From Acanthaster planci (lineage: Eukaryota > Echinodermata > Asteroidea > Valvatida > Acanthasteridae), in the NCBI RefSeq assembly GCF_001949145.1, contig NW_019091630.1:24820-47849 (forward strand): a stretch of DNA of 23,030 bases. The letters are read 5' to 3'. Below the pieces are notes generated by a model. It saw nothing but the letters and a program-made list of their open reading frames with translations, was not told where the DNA came from and did not search any database. The translations under genes and the position numbers were made by a program. Of this stretch, positions 1 to 10,212 are shown one piece after another. Every line of letters starts with the position of its first letter. Position 1 is the first letter of the stretch.

Positions 1-194
1 TGATGCGAATTCGGTCTTTTCATTTCGAGGCTACACACAAAGACAATTACCATATACACAAGAGCCAGGGTCTGCCTTCTTTCACCGTGTTCGCTCGAGC
101 GTGGGCCGAGAATAATAGCTGAAAAGCGGGCTGAGGATCTCAATTTTGATGACGGCTATAGCCGCTTCCCGGCGCGAAGGGGTTGAAAGCCTAA
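1..194. other. CpG-rich left edge, no gene assigned
   Basis: Bases about 88-182 are richer in CpG than the AT-rich, TACATG-filled flank that follows, with gctcgagcg, gccgcttcccggcgcg and neighbours. This could be the edge of an exon or a start site of a gene lying mostly outside the window, but there is no convincing donor and no recognisable protein. Confidence 0.25.
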
Positions 195-1000
195 ATAATG
201 TACATGTACATAGTGATACTCAAGTGTACAGTGGAGACTGGAGGGACCGACGGCTGCCTTCTACACGGTACAAATTGTACATAGCATTTTGTTCATTTGT
301 GTACCGTACGTGTTCATACACAGGTACCGGCACATGTGCCGGTGCGTGTACATGTACAGTGTACCAGGGGGTGTATGCTTGCTGCTGCAAGGCAAATTTT
401 GTTTTCAAGTGATTTACAACATCTACATGTACATGTACAGTACATGTACAGCAGTGAGGAGATTCATATACTGTAGACTCCGTACATACCAGGGTACATA
501 GGAACTGATGCAGTTATTGAGTAACATTTTGTACGTACATGCACATGTACATGCATGCACAGGTGTGTTAACTTTTGTGGCCGAGAAATTACCGGGTACT
601 TTCCAAAGAGAGTGGCACTGTTTTTTACAAGGTACATGTACATGTACATGTGCCGATACTTGTACATATACATGTATAAGTACATGTACATCATACATGT
701 ACATGTACTTGTACATGTGTACACACCCATTTGTAGATTGTACACAGAGTGACCTTACTTGCACAGTTCCCCGGAAACATGTACATGTACCCGGTATGCA
801 CGCTAGAAATTTGTAGAGTGTGCAGTACTTTACATGTACACTGTATGGGCCGGTACATGTATCCTCTCTATTACCTGTACATGTACCGTTGCTGTACATA
901 TTTTTACATGTACATGTATGGTACATTTGACTTCACACTATAATGCTCCTACAGTTACATGTACATGTACGTGTGCCCTGGGAGTGCTTTTTCAGTTCAG
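195..1000. repeat. Dense TACATG/GTACAT hexamer arrays, cluster 1
   Basis: Short runs of the self-complementary unit tacatg (tgtacatgtaca and variants with ccggtac or gtac inserts) occur again and again, for example at 424-437, 632-652, 660-720, 775-792 and 956-970. Because the unit is its own reverse complement when shifted, both strands read alike and any stretch can fold back. The many open frames here (rich in Cys-Thr-Cys-Thr, Met-Tyr-Met-Tyr or Val-His-Val-His) are repeat products, not genes. Confidence 0.9.
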
Positions 1001-2050
1001 CCAGCCAGCAATTTTGCTACCCTGGGCATACCATACATGCACTGAGGCTAGTAAGTATGGCACTGTATGCCATCAGCCAGAGTCATGTTTCATGTACACA
1101 TGCTGAAGGTTTTACAGTGTGCATAGTGCATGTGCAGTCAGCAGAAAAACTCTGGCATGTCTGGCAGACAGAGCATTGTATTCATCAGGTTGATACGGAC
1201 AGAGCTGTAGTAGCGGTCACAGTTTGGAAAATACAATGTTCGGTTATATCGTACTATATCATGTACATGTATGGTACATGTACAGACCTGTACAGGTGCA
1301 TGCATTGTGTAAACATCACGGATCATTGCAATATTTATTCAATAATGCAGTCCCTGCACAGAAGCACAAATGTATTATTCATGCACCTTTGCGTTCCGTT
1401 TCCTTATTAAGTTGTGGGCTTTTTGCTGTTGCTGTTTGTTTTGGGGGTGGGGTGGTTTTATATGAATTTGAATCCAGGAACAAAAGTTTTGATCATTCCA
1501 GAAATAAGGAACAGTTTCAGCTGCTGTATACTGTACAGTGCACATTATGGATACAAATGTACATCAACTCTCGTTATTTGGAACATCAATACAACGGTTT
1601 GCATACATGTGTACATGTACATTTGTACACTGTTGTAAAGAGCATGAGAAACCTACATGTACAATACCTACATGTACATGTACCGCCGGTACATTCCGCA
1701 TTGCATACATGTACATTGTGCCTGTAGCGGTATCATGACTTATATGTACGTGTACAAAATTGGAATCATAACTTAGGACTTGGCTTGGGAAAAAATGAAA
1801 ACATGACTTGACTGACATACATATCGGTACATTGTACAAACGTGGGGAGAAAAGGGACTGGTTACATTTAGCACTAGCTGGAAAAAGGACTTTTGACTCG
1901 ACTTCTCGGAAGAATGAATTTTGACTTGAGTGGTGGAATATAACTAAGAGCGGCAACATGGACAGCTGCTGGGGCCCAAATCCACTGCCGCACACTACGC
2001 ATTCATACACCGGTACATGTCATGTACATGTATGTGTACAGTTGTACGGT
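1001..2050. repeat. Flank with scattered TACATG arrays, cluster 2
   Basis: TACATG runs recur at about 1258-1282, 1605-1622, 1655-1682, 1705-1715 and 2012-2035, separated by unique-looking AT-rich sequence. No exon with coding composition was seen. Confidence 0.8.
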
Positions 2051-2680
2051 TTGCCAAACTACCGAAAACCATGTCGAAACCAAAGAAGAACATACGTGTT
2101 CAGTAGCTTCCCTTTGTTTTGAACACCTCTTCAGTGACATTAGTACAGACATGGGCAAAGTGTAATGTGTGTATGGTAGGGTATGCGTACGGTGTTTCAT
2201 TGCAGGTGTATTCTGGGAGGGACCTGTCCAGTTAATCACCAACTGAGAGGCAGTGTGAAGGATCACTGGGCGGTTGCCATTTCCTCGTCTTTTTTTTTTT
2301 AATTTTAGTTTACCTGTAGTTGGATCAGAAGTCACGCAATCTGCAGCACAGAGGATGTTCCCCAAATGAGTAAAACCGGTTGAAATGTTTGGCAGGAATT
2401 CTGCGCATGACTTTGCATACACCAGACTGCGGGACATGTACTGTACGTGGCAAACTTAAATTTATGGGGGAAATGACTCCTGCAGTGCCTTTATGTACTG
2501 TACATGTACGGTAGGATGAATTGAAGGATTGGAAATAAAAATGTACAGGTGGTGAGCCATCCCTCCAGAATTTGGCCAAAAATGAGCTGATCATATCTGG
2601 GACATTCATTTAAATTCTACCCGTGCATGTTTTGAGTACACTGGGACTTACCCCTGTGAAAATGACCGGAGAAAAGTGTT
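2051..2680. other. Intergenic flank, nothing recognised
   Basis: This is AT-rich unique-looking sequence with a T10 run at about 2290 and a few isolated gtacatg words. I see no coding segment, RNA gene or repeat family in it. Confidence 0.5.
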
Positions 2681-2872
2681 AAAAGAATTCCCATTCACAT
2701 TCAAATCAAATTTCCCACTTGTGAAATAAACCTGTAAAATGTTTTCCCACGTTTTAGGTGAAAATCTTTCCCACTTGTGATAAAAAAAGCTGTACATGGC
2801 AAATTTTCCTATTGGTGTAAAAAGATGTGAAAACTATTCCACTTGTTAAAAAAGTTGTGAATTTCCTTTTTT
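2681..2872. repeat. Degenerate tandem repeat around TTTCCCAC-TTGTGAAA
   Basis: The core tttcccacttgtga or close relatives (ttcccattcacat, tttcccacgttttaggtga, ttcctattggtgt, attccacttgtta) returns every 50-60 bases, each followed by an A-rich stretch. It looks like a decayed tandem array of 4-5 units. Confidence 0.55.
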
Positions 2873-2898
2873 CACAGACAGACAGACAGACAGACAGA
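2873..2898. repeat. CAGA tetranucleotide microsatellite
   Basis: About six perfect copies of caga follow directly on the degenerate TTTCCCAC array. Confidence 0.9.
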
Positions 2899-3019
2899 GG
2901 GGAAGAAAAGTCAGAAAATCATGTATTTCCCACTAGAGGAACAATTTTCACCATTTGCAAAATGAATAATCATTTTCCCGGATGGGAAAAGTGTGATGAT
3001 TTTCTCCTTTTGAGGTTAG

Positions 3020-3310
3020 ACTTACAGTACATGTACATGTACATGTATGAGCCTTTTGCAAGGTACATGTAAATTTGAATAAAATTTAGTACACCGAGTT
3101 CTTTAAATTCACGTGAACATAACAATTTCAATCGTCCATACTAAAGACACTGTTGCTGTACTGTACCTCGTGATTTGGGGTAAGCTTTTCCTTATAATAG
3201 TTAAATGTACATTATACAGTGTACATGTATAAGAGATTCCTTGCCTCAATTCACTGTACATGAACATGTACTGACACATGTTGCATACATGTGTACATGT
3301 ACATGTAGGC
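3020..3310. repeat. TACATG arrays, cluster 3
   Basis: Runs occur at 3027-3048, 3217-3228, 3257-3270 and 3288-3307, of the same hexamer as the left flank. Confidence 0.8.
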
Positions 3311-3518
3311 CTACAGCAGGTGGATGTGGTCCCGTCAATCACAGCTGCAAGTTTTATCACAAAGTGACTTGTCAAATGGTCTGTCTTAAGCCAAGTTACA
3401 GATTGTTGAAATACATGTACATGTTCGTGTACATCAATCGATACGTGGTTGTCGGTTCCATCGCCTAGTCTGGGGAATGTTGGAACAATGCCAGCAGTGA
3501 GCAGTGACTCAGTAACCC

Positions 3519-3594
3519 GATACTCCCATTGATGACCTGGCTTGCATCTTGGTGGAGGAGATCAAGCTCATCAAGCGCTCAGAGTACCAATACG
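3519..3594 (+). other. Short coding-looking stretch of unknown origin
   Basis: In the frame starting gat act ccc att gat gac the translation runs PIDDLACILVEEIKLIKRSE and then YQYG, with the G/C-ending codons seen in the JAK exons. It is preceded by several in-frame stops that sit right at AG dinucleotides and is followed by a weak GT, so I cannot build a working exon. It may be a decayed exon, a pseudogene fragment, part of an upstream gene, or chance. I do not recognise the protein. Confidence 0.2.
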
Positions 3595-3660
3595 GTGTAC
3601 CGGGTAGATAATGCCATGTATGTGTACATGTATGCTGGCGAATTAAGCGCAATAGAGGTT

Positions 3661-3780
3661 GTGCACTGCGGCCATCTTGGCAGTCATTGCTTCAGTTACA
3701 CACACAGGGGATATGCACAAAAGGTCTGCTCTTGTGTGATCCTAGTGATCAAAAACAGGGGAAGATGGCCACTGTGCCAA
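3661..3780. mobile_element. Foldback element, family F, copy 1
   Basis: Left arm gcactgcggccatctt (3663-3678) and right arm aagatggccactgtgc (3762-3777) are inverted copies with 14 of 16 positions matching. The interior (atatgcacaaaagg and neighbours) resembles the interior of the larger foldback at 19198-19306, so the two look like one family of short non-autonomous elements. No coding capacity is visible. Confidence 0.5.
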
Positions 3781-4649
3781 TAACCTCTTTGGCCTTGTCA
3801 CGAAAGAACGGCTCCATGTGTATGGTATACCGGTACGTGTACTTGTACTTTACAATGTTGAAAGATGAAAAAGCCAGCCTTATCCTTGCCTTTGACTAGT
3901 AAGGTTTTAGGCCTGTCAATCCTCAAGCAAGCACCGGTAATTACTGGTATACATGTATGTGTAACAAAATTCCCAACAGTTTGGCCAATGCTGTTTAACC
4001 TGCTGACCCATGCAAACATGTTTCTGTAGCTTTTTTTGTTCATGGTTGAGAATTGGCCCACATGCACACAAATCACAGTACATGTTCGTGTACAAACCGC
4101 CCAGCAGAAATTGTTCTGTATTCATTTCATCGGCAGTATTCTCCGCCCACAATTTTCATGACGTGAATCGGCTGCATATACCGGTACATGTACGTATCAG
4201 TAGTATCATTTTGCATTATTCACTGTTACACATACCTTGATGCCTCTGTACAGCACATTTTGAGGGGATGCTGCACGGGTACCGGTCCGTGTGAATGTCG
4301 TAATGTGATGAAAGAAACTCCAATCCCGCCGCGCCTCTGTGGCATATCACGCTAACGGAAATACCATAGTGATTTGGGAGGAAATGAAAGTTGTTTGCAA
4401 ACATTTGTTATCGGGTTACACAGGAAACGATTTACCGGTACCATCTGTTGCCACCACAACCATACCTAGGGAAGTTGGTAAACAGTTGTTTTTCCAAGGT
4501 ACTGTACACTGTACATTGTATATTTACATGTACAGTGTAGGTACAGTACTAGTACATGTACTTGTATGTGTACATGTAATGTACACGGGTCTTTATTTTA
4601 ATATGGGGGCCAATGTGCATTTCAGGGACATCACAATTATCGTGACCAT
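3781..4649. other. Intergenic flank with TACATG arrays, cluster 4
   Basis: Unique-looking AT-rich sequence carries taccggtac/tacatg words, densest at 4498-4580. No coding exon was seen. After about 4700 the arrays almost stop. Confidence 0.6.
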
Positions 4650-5270
4650 TTGAAACAAGACCTGTTTCACTTTCCCTTTTAATTTTCATATGTACATGTA
4701 TTTGTCAATTAATATGTGTTGCTTACATTCAATTTATTTACTTAAAAAAATGATGATTTACACAATAGTTGCAAGGGAAAAACCTCATTGTTTCTCACTG
4801 TTGTTTGGTATTTAGTGTGACATTTTTGGTGACCTGTTTCACACCTCTGGCAAACAAATAAATCTTTTCTTTTCTAACTAACCTACATGTATCAACAGAA
4901 ATGTAAATTATGATATTGGATAGATCTCCAAATAAAATTCATTTTAATTGAGAATACAGGTGCCGTCATAATCTGATATAACAACGTAACATTTTATTCC
5001 TCCAGTTGTTACGAAGTGAGAATCATTTTTGGCTGTTAAAAACAGACAAAAAGCTGTTGCAAATCATTTCAAAAACCTAAAATATTAACTCTGAGTACCC
5101 CCCCAAATATCTCCTACTAACTTGTGTCTGAGATCCCAAACGTTTCTGAAGATATCCCTGTCAATTCTTGTCAAAAAATGTTTTGGTTACTTGCAAAATC
5201 CTTACGTTGTAAACAAAAAAATTGTCCAACGTTCGCCCAAGTTGGGATCATATTGCAAGCCTGCATGCAC
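4650..5270. other. AT-rich flank without repeats, nothing recognised
   Basis: This is low-complexity AT-rich DNA, almost free of TACATG arrays, with no coding stretch, RNA gene or clear repeat. It leads into the promoter-like block. Confidence 0.5.
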
Positions 5271-5272
5271 TG

Positions 5273-5840
5273 TCACATGATCATCACATGACACAAACAT
5301 ACCAAGTTCCCACCATTTTTTCATCGTCAAGAAATTTCGATCGAAGTTTTCGTTACTCGCACATTATGCTGTGACAAAAAGTTACGGGATGCAGGTTTCT
5401 TCGCAAGACATGAAGGTAAAATTTACCAGAAACTCAACGTATACAGGAGCACGATAGCCACTTAAAACTCACAAATGAAAATGAGCGTAATGGAAGAAAC
5501 GAAACATTTTTCCCCTTCCAATCGGAAATGCTTGTCGTCGAGCTGGAAGTCGCCATTTTTCATTTTGCGAATTTACCTGTATGCTAATGTCCGTTAACGA
5601 TGTCATGACCCACCGGCCTAGCGATCCATTCACAGCGTGATGTGTCAAGTCAGTACACGTGTGCTGGCGACTTTCTTGTGAGCGGCGGAACGTTCAGTGG
5701 CAGTGACCACATGGGAAACAGTGCAATGCACATTGCACCTCTGAGGAAACAATCACCGGCGCGCATGTGCTACGCTGGCCGACTTGGCATGCTGGTGCTA
5801 TTTTGTGAATGGTCCGCTAGGCTGGCCTGCTGTGACGTCA
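5273..5840. promoter_or_regulatory. Cluster of promoter-type motifs, candidate regulatory region
   Basis: Within 570 bases I see a pair of tcacatga E-box-like words 11 bases apart (5273-5280, 5284-5291), an IRF-type core aaacgaaa (5497-5504), a CCAAT box ccaatcgg (5518-5525), a YY1-like gccatttt (5552-5559), an octamer-like atgctaat (5581-5588), an E-box cacgtg (5656-5661) and a full CRE tgacgtca (5833-5840). CpGs are more frequent here than in the neighbouring AT-rich DNA. It lies 1.4-1.9 kb upstream of the first coding exon, a reasonable place for a JAK promoter with a noncoding exon 1, but no TSS or donor can be fixed from sequence. Single motifs of this length occur by chance. Confidence 0.35.
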
Positions 5841-6440
5841 TCAACAACATTAGCATACAGCTCAAATCACAAAATTGGACGGGATTTTGTTGAACTTTTT
5901 GGCATAAATGCTTCGTGACATCAAACTTTCTTTGCATTCCACTTGAATGAAAATGTGAGCCGGCATCTAAGGACACGTATCTCTGCAACTCTGAATTCCT
6001 TGAAATTTTCTTCATTATCCAGTAAAGAAAGAAGTTATGTTTTTAACTTTCAAGTAGGCCAGTGGGTGCACAACAAGTTTGACAGTCCAACCTCATTAAT
6101 AACAGCACTTTGAATACAAGATTCTCCTTTAACAAGAATTCTTTTTTCAAGCCCCAATCCTTAGTTTTTTTACATTTTCATTGTAAAAGGTTTTGATTTT
6201 TATTCATGTTGAACCCAAATGTTGAACCCACTGCAATATGTGCAATGTTTGGTGACAATTGTAATGCTTTATGACATCAAAATTGCTTTGCATTAATTCC
6301 CATTCATTGGAAATATGGACAGGTTTTAGAGCATCCCTAATTTGAGATCACTATTCATTGACTGCAGACACGAAATGTTGCCATTGTTACAACAAAATCT
6401 AATGCAGTGTAAATTAATGTTTGTAATGTTACAGTTTTCC
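5841..6440. other. Flank upstream of the hairpin, nothing recognised
   Basis: AT-rich sequence. A segment at 6085-6100 (cagtccaacctcattaat) resembles the left end of the TIR element at 20069-20211 and may be a decayed relative. No coding exon was seen. Confidence 0.4.
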
Positions 6441-6478
6441 CATGTGTAACAGAGAAACCAGTTTCTCTGTTACACGTG
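6441..6478. repeat. Strong hairpin, 15-bp perfect arms
   Basis: gtgtaacagagaaac (6444-6458) and gtttctctgttacac (6461-6475) are exact reverse complements separated by two bases. The arms extend to catgtg and cacgtg with one mismatch. A third copy of the right arm, gtttctctgttacacgt, lies at 6792-6808. Confidence 0.85.
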
Positions 6479-7209
6479 AAATGAATCATAACGCTCTTTA
6501 AACTAAAAACTTCAAAACACTTAATGTCTCTGGCAAAGGTGCACAAGCTATATACCAGTATTTGCTATTAAGCAACTCTGTGTTAAACCAAGCAAAACTT
6601 TCCAAAATAATTAAAAGAATAGCCAAAAAGTGAATTTTTTGGGAAAATGTTTGCCCATTTTTATGCCGCCTGAAGCCCTTTCTAGAAAAGCAACGAGTGA
6701 TGAGAAAATATGGCATGTACACAAAACAAAATTGGCAACAGTTGAAAAGAAACCTTTACTAACCAAAAATGACATGCATAGAACCATCATAGTTTCTCTG
6801 TTACACGTTAAATAATTTCCTGCACCACTGCACAAATTGAGTCTGTAGTTATTCAAAGCAAAACTCATTTCCATTTATTGCATGTATGCATTATTAGTTA
6901 CATATCAACAAGTTTTGAATTTGTTTAGACAATTTTGAAATTTTGACCACCACGTCACACATTTGGCCCCCTATTTAAAATAAAGACCCACATGTGTACG
7001 TACTTACGGACAGTATTTTACAGGGTTGGGAAATGTATTGGCAAATCATGCACAATTTGTCATTTCTTTGTGGATGATTTTATCAGTGTATTTAGTGATA
7101 TTACTGAGAAAAAGAATTGCAGTTTAAAAAACCTGCATAACTGGTACTAGCATTTCATCAGTATGATTTGATACTTTTTGATATTTTTTTATCTTGTTTT
7201 TGTTGACAG
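6479..7209. other. JAK: AT-rich sequence ahead of the first coding exon
   Basis: If the first coding exon is preceded by a noncoding exon, this is the 3' part of intron 0. It ends in a long T-rich tract (7165-7205) and the acceptor at 7208-7209. The interval 6444-6808 is bounded by inverted copies of gtgtaacagagaaac and might be a small element of about 365 bases. Confidence 0.45.
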
Positions 7210-7304
7210 AAGGAACATCCTGTGAGGTGGTAATTTTTGTCTGTCAACGTCCAAGCAGTCCCGATGGCGTCCTGCTTGTGATCCTTGATCCACCCAAGTG
7301 AATT
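7210..7304 (+). other. JAK: 5' UTR part of the first coding exon, with a short upstream ORF
   Basis: A long T-rich tract (about 7165-7205) ends in the acceptor gttgacag at 7202-7209, so the exon probably starts at 7210 and a noncoding exon lies further upstream. An in-frame TGA at 7299-7301 closes the JAK reading frame before ATG 7305, so coding cannot continue from upstream unless splicing differs. The leader contains one upstream ATG at 7264 with a five-codon ORF ending at 7281. The same frame as JAK happens to be open from 7212 to the TGA, but its translation does not look like a JAK N-terminus. A weaker alternative acceptor is the cag at 7256-7258. Confidence 0.55.
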
Positions 7305-7895
7305 ATGGGTATTATCGGCCTCTGCATTCATAGCAAGAGCAGCAGAGATAGCATGGAGATGCAAGTGGCACCCCTTTGTCAGGGCTGTATTCCGTTGTTT
7401 CTCTACACACGGGCGCTGCACGGCCAGCCGCCATTCCAGGTGCCCCACCGTGAGGGCCTGACCGCCGAGGCGCTGTGCTGGCAGGCCTCCCGGGAGTGCA
7501 GCGTGCCCCGCCTCAATGCCAACCTCTTCGCAATCTACGACCAGGCCCAGGGAATTTGGCTGTCGCCCGCGACCAAAGTCAAGCCCACGGACCGGCAGCT
7601 GGTCTTCCGCATACGGTTCCACATGCCCCGCTCGCCTAGCAACATCACCTCCCTGGAAGAGAGCGTAGTGGCCTATCTGTTCGCGCAGTACCGCCACGAC
7701 TACTTACATAACCGGATTCCCAACATCTCGATGGAGGAGTCACTAGGACTAATGGTTTTAGACATGGTGCGATACGCCTACGAGAATCATCACAGTGTTG
7801 AGCGTTGTCTACGGGATAATCTCTTTAAAAAGTTCCTCCCAAAGTCGCTGTCAAAAGAGTTGAAGGTCTTGGACACTTGGAAGTTGAAAAAGAAA
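7305..7895 (+). CDS. JAK: JAK coding exon 1: start codon, FERM F1 and most of F2
   Basis: Residues 1-197. The FERM domain binds the box1 region of cytokine receptors and holds the kinase at the membrane. Residues about 28-108 look like the F1 ubiquitin-like lobe, with GLTAEALCWQASREC (51-65), NLFAIYD (73-79) and LVFRIRFHMPR (99-109), matching the JAK pattern in which an F-A-L/I-Y motif precedes an R-x-R-F strand. F2 starts with YLFAQYRHDYLHNRI (124-138), a hallmark JAK segment, followed by SLGLMVLDMVRYA (146-158) and FLPKSLSKEL (177-186). ATG 7305 has A at -3 and G at +4 and is the first in-frame ATG after a stop. ATG 7353 (Met17) also has a good context and could be the true start. The exon ends AAA|GTAAGG in phase 0. 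It is clearly more GC-rich than the flanking introns. The long open frame on the opposite strand is a shadow of this exon. Confidence 0.92.
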
Positions 7896-7919
7896 GTAAG
7901 GCAGACTTTCCAATTTTTG

Positions 7920-8080
7920 GGTACATGCACCTGTACATGTACATGTACACGTGGACATGTACACGCACGTGTACATTTTCATGTGTACATGTACGTGCTG
8001 TGTATGAACATGTGCATGTACTCTTCAGAAGATAAAAATTGTACATGCGTACACATGTACCGGTACAATGCACAATACAG
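7920..8080. repeat. TACATG arrays just inside intron 1
   Basis: Runs at 7921-7950, 7957-7975, 7983-7992 and 8050-8066 begin only 25 bases after the donor. They extend the exon's open frame by chance into a Cys-Thr repeat tail. Confidence 0.85.
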
Positions 8081-8859
8081 TACAGGTCAGAATTGTAGCT
8101 GACAAGATAACGCGATCAGTGAACCTGACACGCTGTTCAACACACGCTTTGCAGTTTTTATTGTGCATTGCTGGTCCAATGCATGATAAGCCTGACCCCG
8201 GACCTCATTATCTCGGCGGGGCTTGTGACCGCAGACCGCAAAGTTGACCGATAACGTGTAGTGAAGCACTGCACATTCAGGGCCGTTGTTCCAGCTTCGC
8301 GTACATTTTATGCGTGTACGTCGTACAATGTACATGTACAGTTTCTACATTGTATGGCAGTGTGCTGAGTAAGTGAAATCATGTACATGAATGTGCATTG
8401 CCTAGCTGGCAAGATGACCGTCTTGAAGTATCAAAATATGTATCACTATCACAGCCGTTTTCTTTTGGTTTTGGATCACGAAAGTTGTTCGGTCGGATTA
8501 CATCTGGAAAATGTCAAATTTCAGTGGAAATGGCCAGTAGTCCACTGTAGCAAAACTTTTTCCCAAATGTAAACTGCTGCTCTTCTTGCTGGTTCTAAGG
8601 CTCGATTGGTTTTAAACAATTCCCTATTGCGCGAAAAGTTTTTCACAAATAAACAGTACCCATGAAAGAAATCCCTCCCTCTGTCAGAACTATTATAACA
8701 AGCTGATTTTACAATGAACAGATGAAGTACAGTATCTCTTATTTTATGGACATTTAGTTCCTGTATCAGAATTCCAGTAAATTACAAAACACCCACTGAA
8801 CTTGCGCAAATTTTAACTTGACTTTTTCATTTGCTGCCACGTGCAGAGACCATGCCACT

Positions 8860-9330
8860 ACCAAGCAATCACGACACTACAACCACTCCAGCGCTTTCAT
8901 CCCAACCACCAATCATAAATTGAAATGAGTGTATTGCATATTCATTTTGATACAGCGCCAACAAATGCAAAGCTACAGCCCTTACACATCACATGATATG
9001 CTACGGCCCTTGTACGTCAGGCTACATGCAAATTTATGAAGTACATGTACATGCATATTTATGAAGTTCACATGGGCGCTACTTTGTTTCGTGCAGCCTG
9101 TGCGTGCACGTCGCTAGTGCTAGCGCTAATGCAGACCCGACTTCCTTTCATTTTGGTACGATCTTTGCCGTTAAGTTCGGTTTTTTTATTTTGGTAGGTT
9201 TGCCAGGTCAAAGGTTGAAATCTGATGGGAAGAATCCCCACCTGACATCGAATTTATATTCACGCGATTTTGAACACACTCAGCTCAAGTGTGCATGCTG
9301 GGAGTGCTGCCATGGGGGCCATCTTGACTA
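8860..9330. promoter_or_regulatory. Candidate intronic regulatory block
   Basis: It contains an octamer atgcaaat (9026-9033) inside a 16-base word repeated 25 bases later (9026-9041 and 9051-9066, 15 of 16 identical), a DR1-type nuclear-receptor site aggtcaaaggttg (9205-9217), and a YY1-like gccatcttg (at about 9318). It has more CpG and fewer TACATG arrays than its surroundings. This rests on motifs only. Confidence 0.25.
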
Positions 9331-10212
9331 AAATTTGGCTAGCGGACCGACGAGGTCAAACCCCATTTATACTTTGTGGATTTCTTACAAAATAGTTTTC
9401 CCTAATTTAATGTAGGAATGTTTTGTCATAAAACTGTTAATTACATGTGAGTCGTCTTAGGTGAAAAATTGATTCCACGCTCGAAAATGTTCTGCGCCTG
9501 ATTCAGAAGTTTTGGGAGCAATTCAGACATAAACCAAAAGTGTGTCCTGCAAGGCTTTTTCATTGATTCTGTGTTGACAAACAAAATGCTTAATATGTAT
9601 CTTCAAAAATGATTTTGTGAGGCCTGCTGCAAGGTACATGTAAACTACTGACAACATTTCCTTGGAATTTGAAGATACATGTAACTTGAGCTGCAGTCAA
9701 CACTTTTCATTGCAGGAAACTAAAAAAATGACTGCTCTGGTCAACAAAGGCCTGGTTGTTCTGGGGTTTGCATGCAGCAGAGTGCACGTTTATACTCAGC
9801 AGATTGGATTGCAGTGTTGGCAGTCTCTGTTAATGCAGGGTCAGCTTGGTTCGTTTTTGTGGTTAACTCCTTTCCTGTCTGTTTGACTCGATGCACGCTA
9901 AGCATGTTTGTGTGTTTGTGTGTCGGCTAAAATTCTGACCTGTACTGTATAATTTTGCTGTCCATAATAAAAATGGTAACAGGGTTTTATACACATTATA
10001 TACATGTACATGTAGCGCTTTTAACTATGATTAACGTGCGTGCCATTATAATTATTCTGTTATTATTATCCTAACTCATTGGGCCCATGAAACATTCCAA
10101 ATACATGTACCATCGCAGCTCCCTTGGGAGTATACAGCTCCATGCGGCTACTGGTATATTGTATTTCAACATTGCACAATAACCATCACCGCACCATCTC
10201 AGAGATGCCCAG
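9331..10212. other. Intron 1 sequence, nothing recognised
   Basis: AT-rich intron DNA with one TACATG run at 10001-10014. No coding segment or repeat family was identified. Confidence 0.5.

Noticed and set aside
146-1727. Many overlapping open frames rich in Cys-Thr, Met-Tyr or Val-His repeats on both strands
   Set aside because: They are translations of TACATG arrays. The palindromic unit lacks stop codons in most frames, so open frames appear without coding.
5516-5527. Possible STAT (GAS) site ttccaatcggaa
   Set aside because: The spacing between ttc and gaa is six bases, whereas STAT sites use three or four. The CCAAT box is a better reading.
7158-7697. 179-codon open frame on the minus strand opposite JAK exon 1
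   Set aside because: It is a shadow of a GC-rich exon whose plus-strand product is clearly JAK, and the minus product shows no domain.
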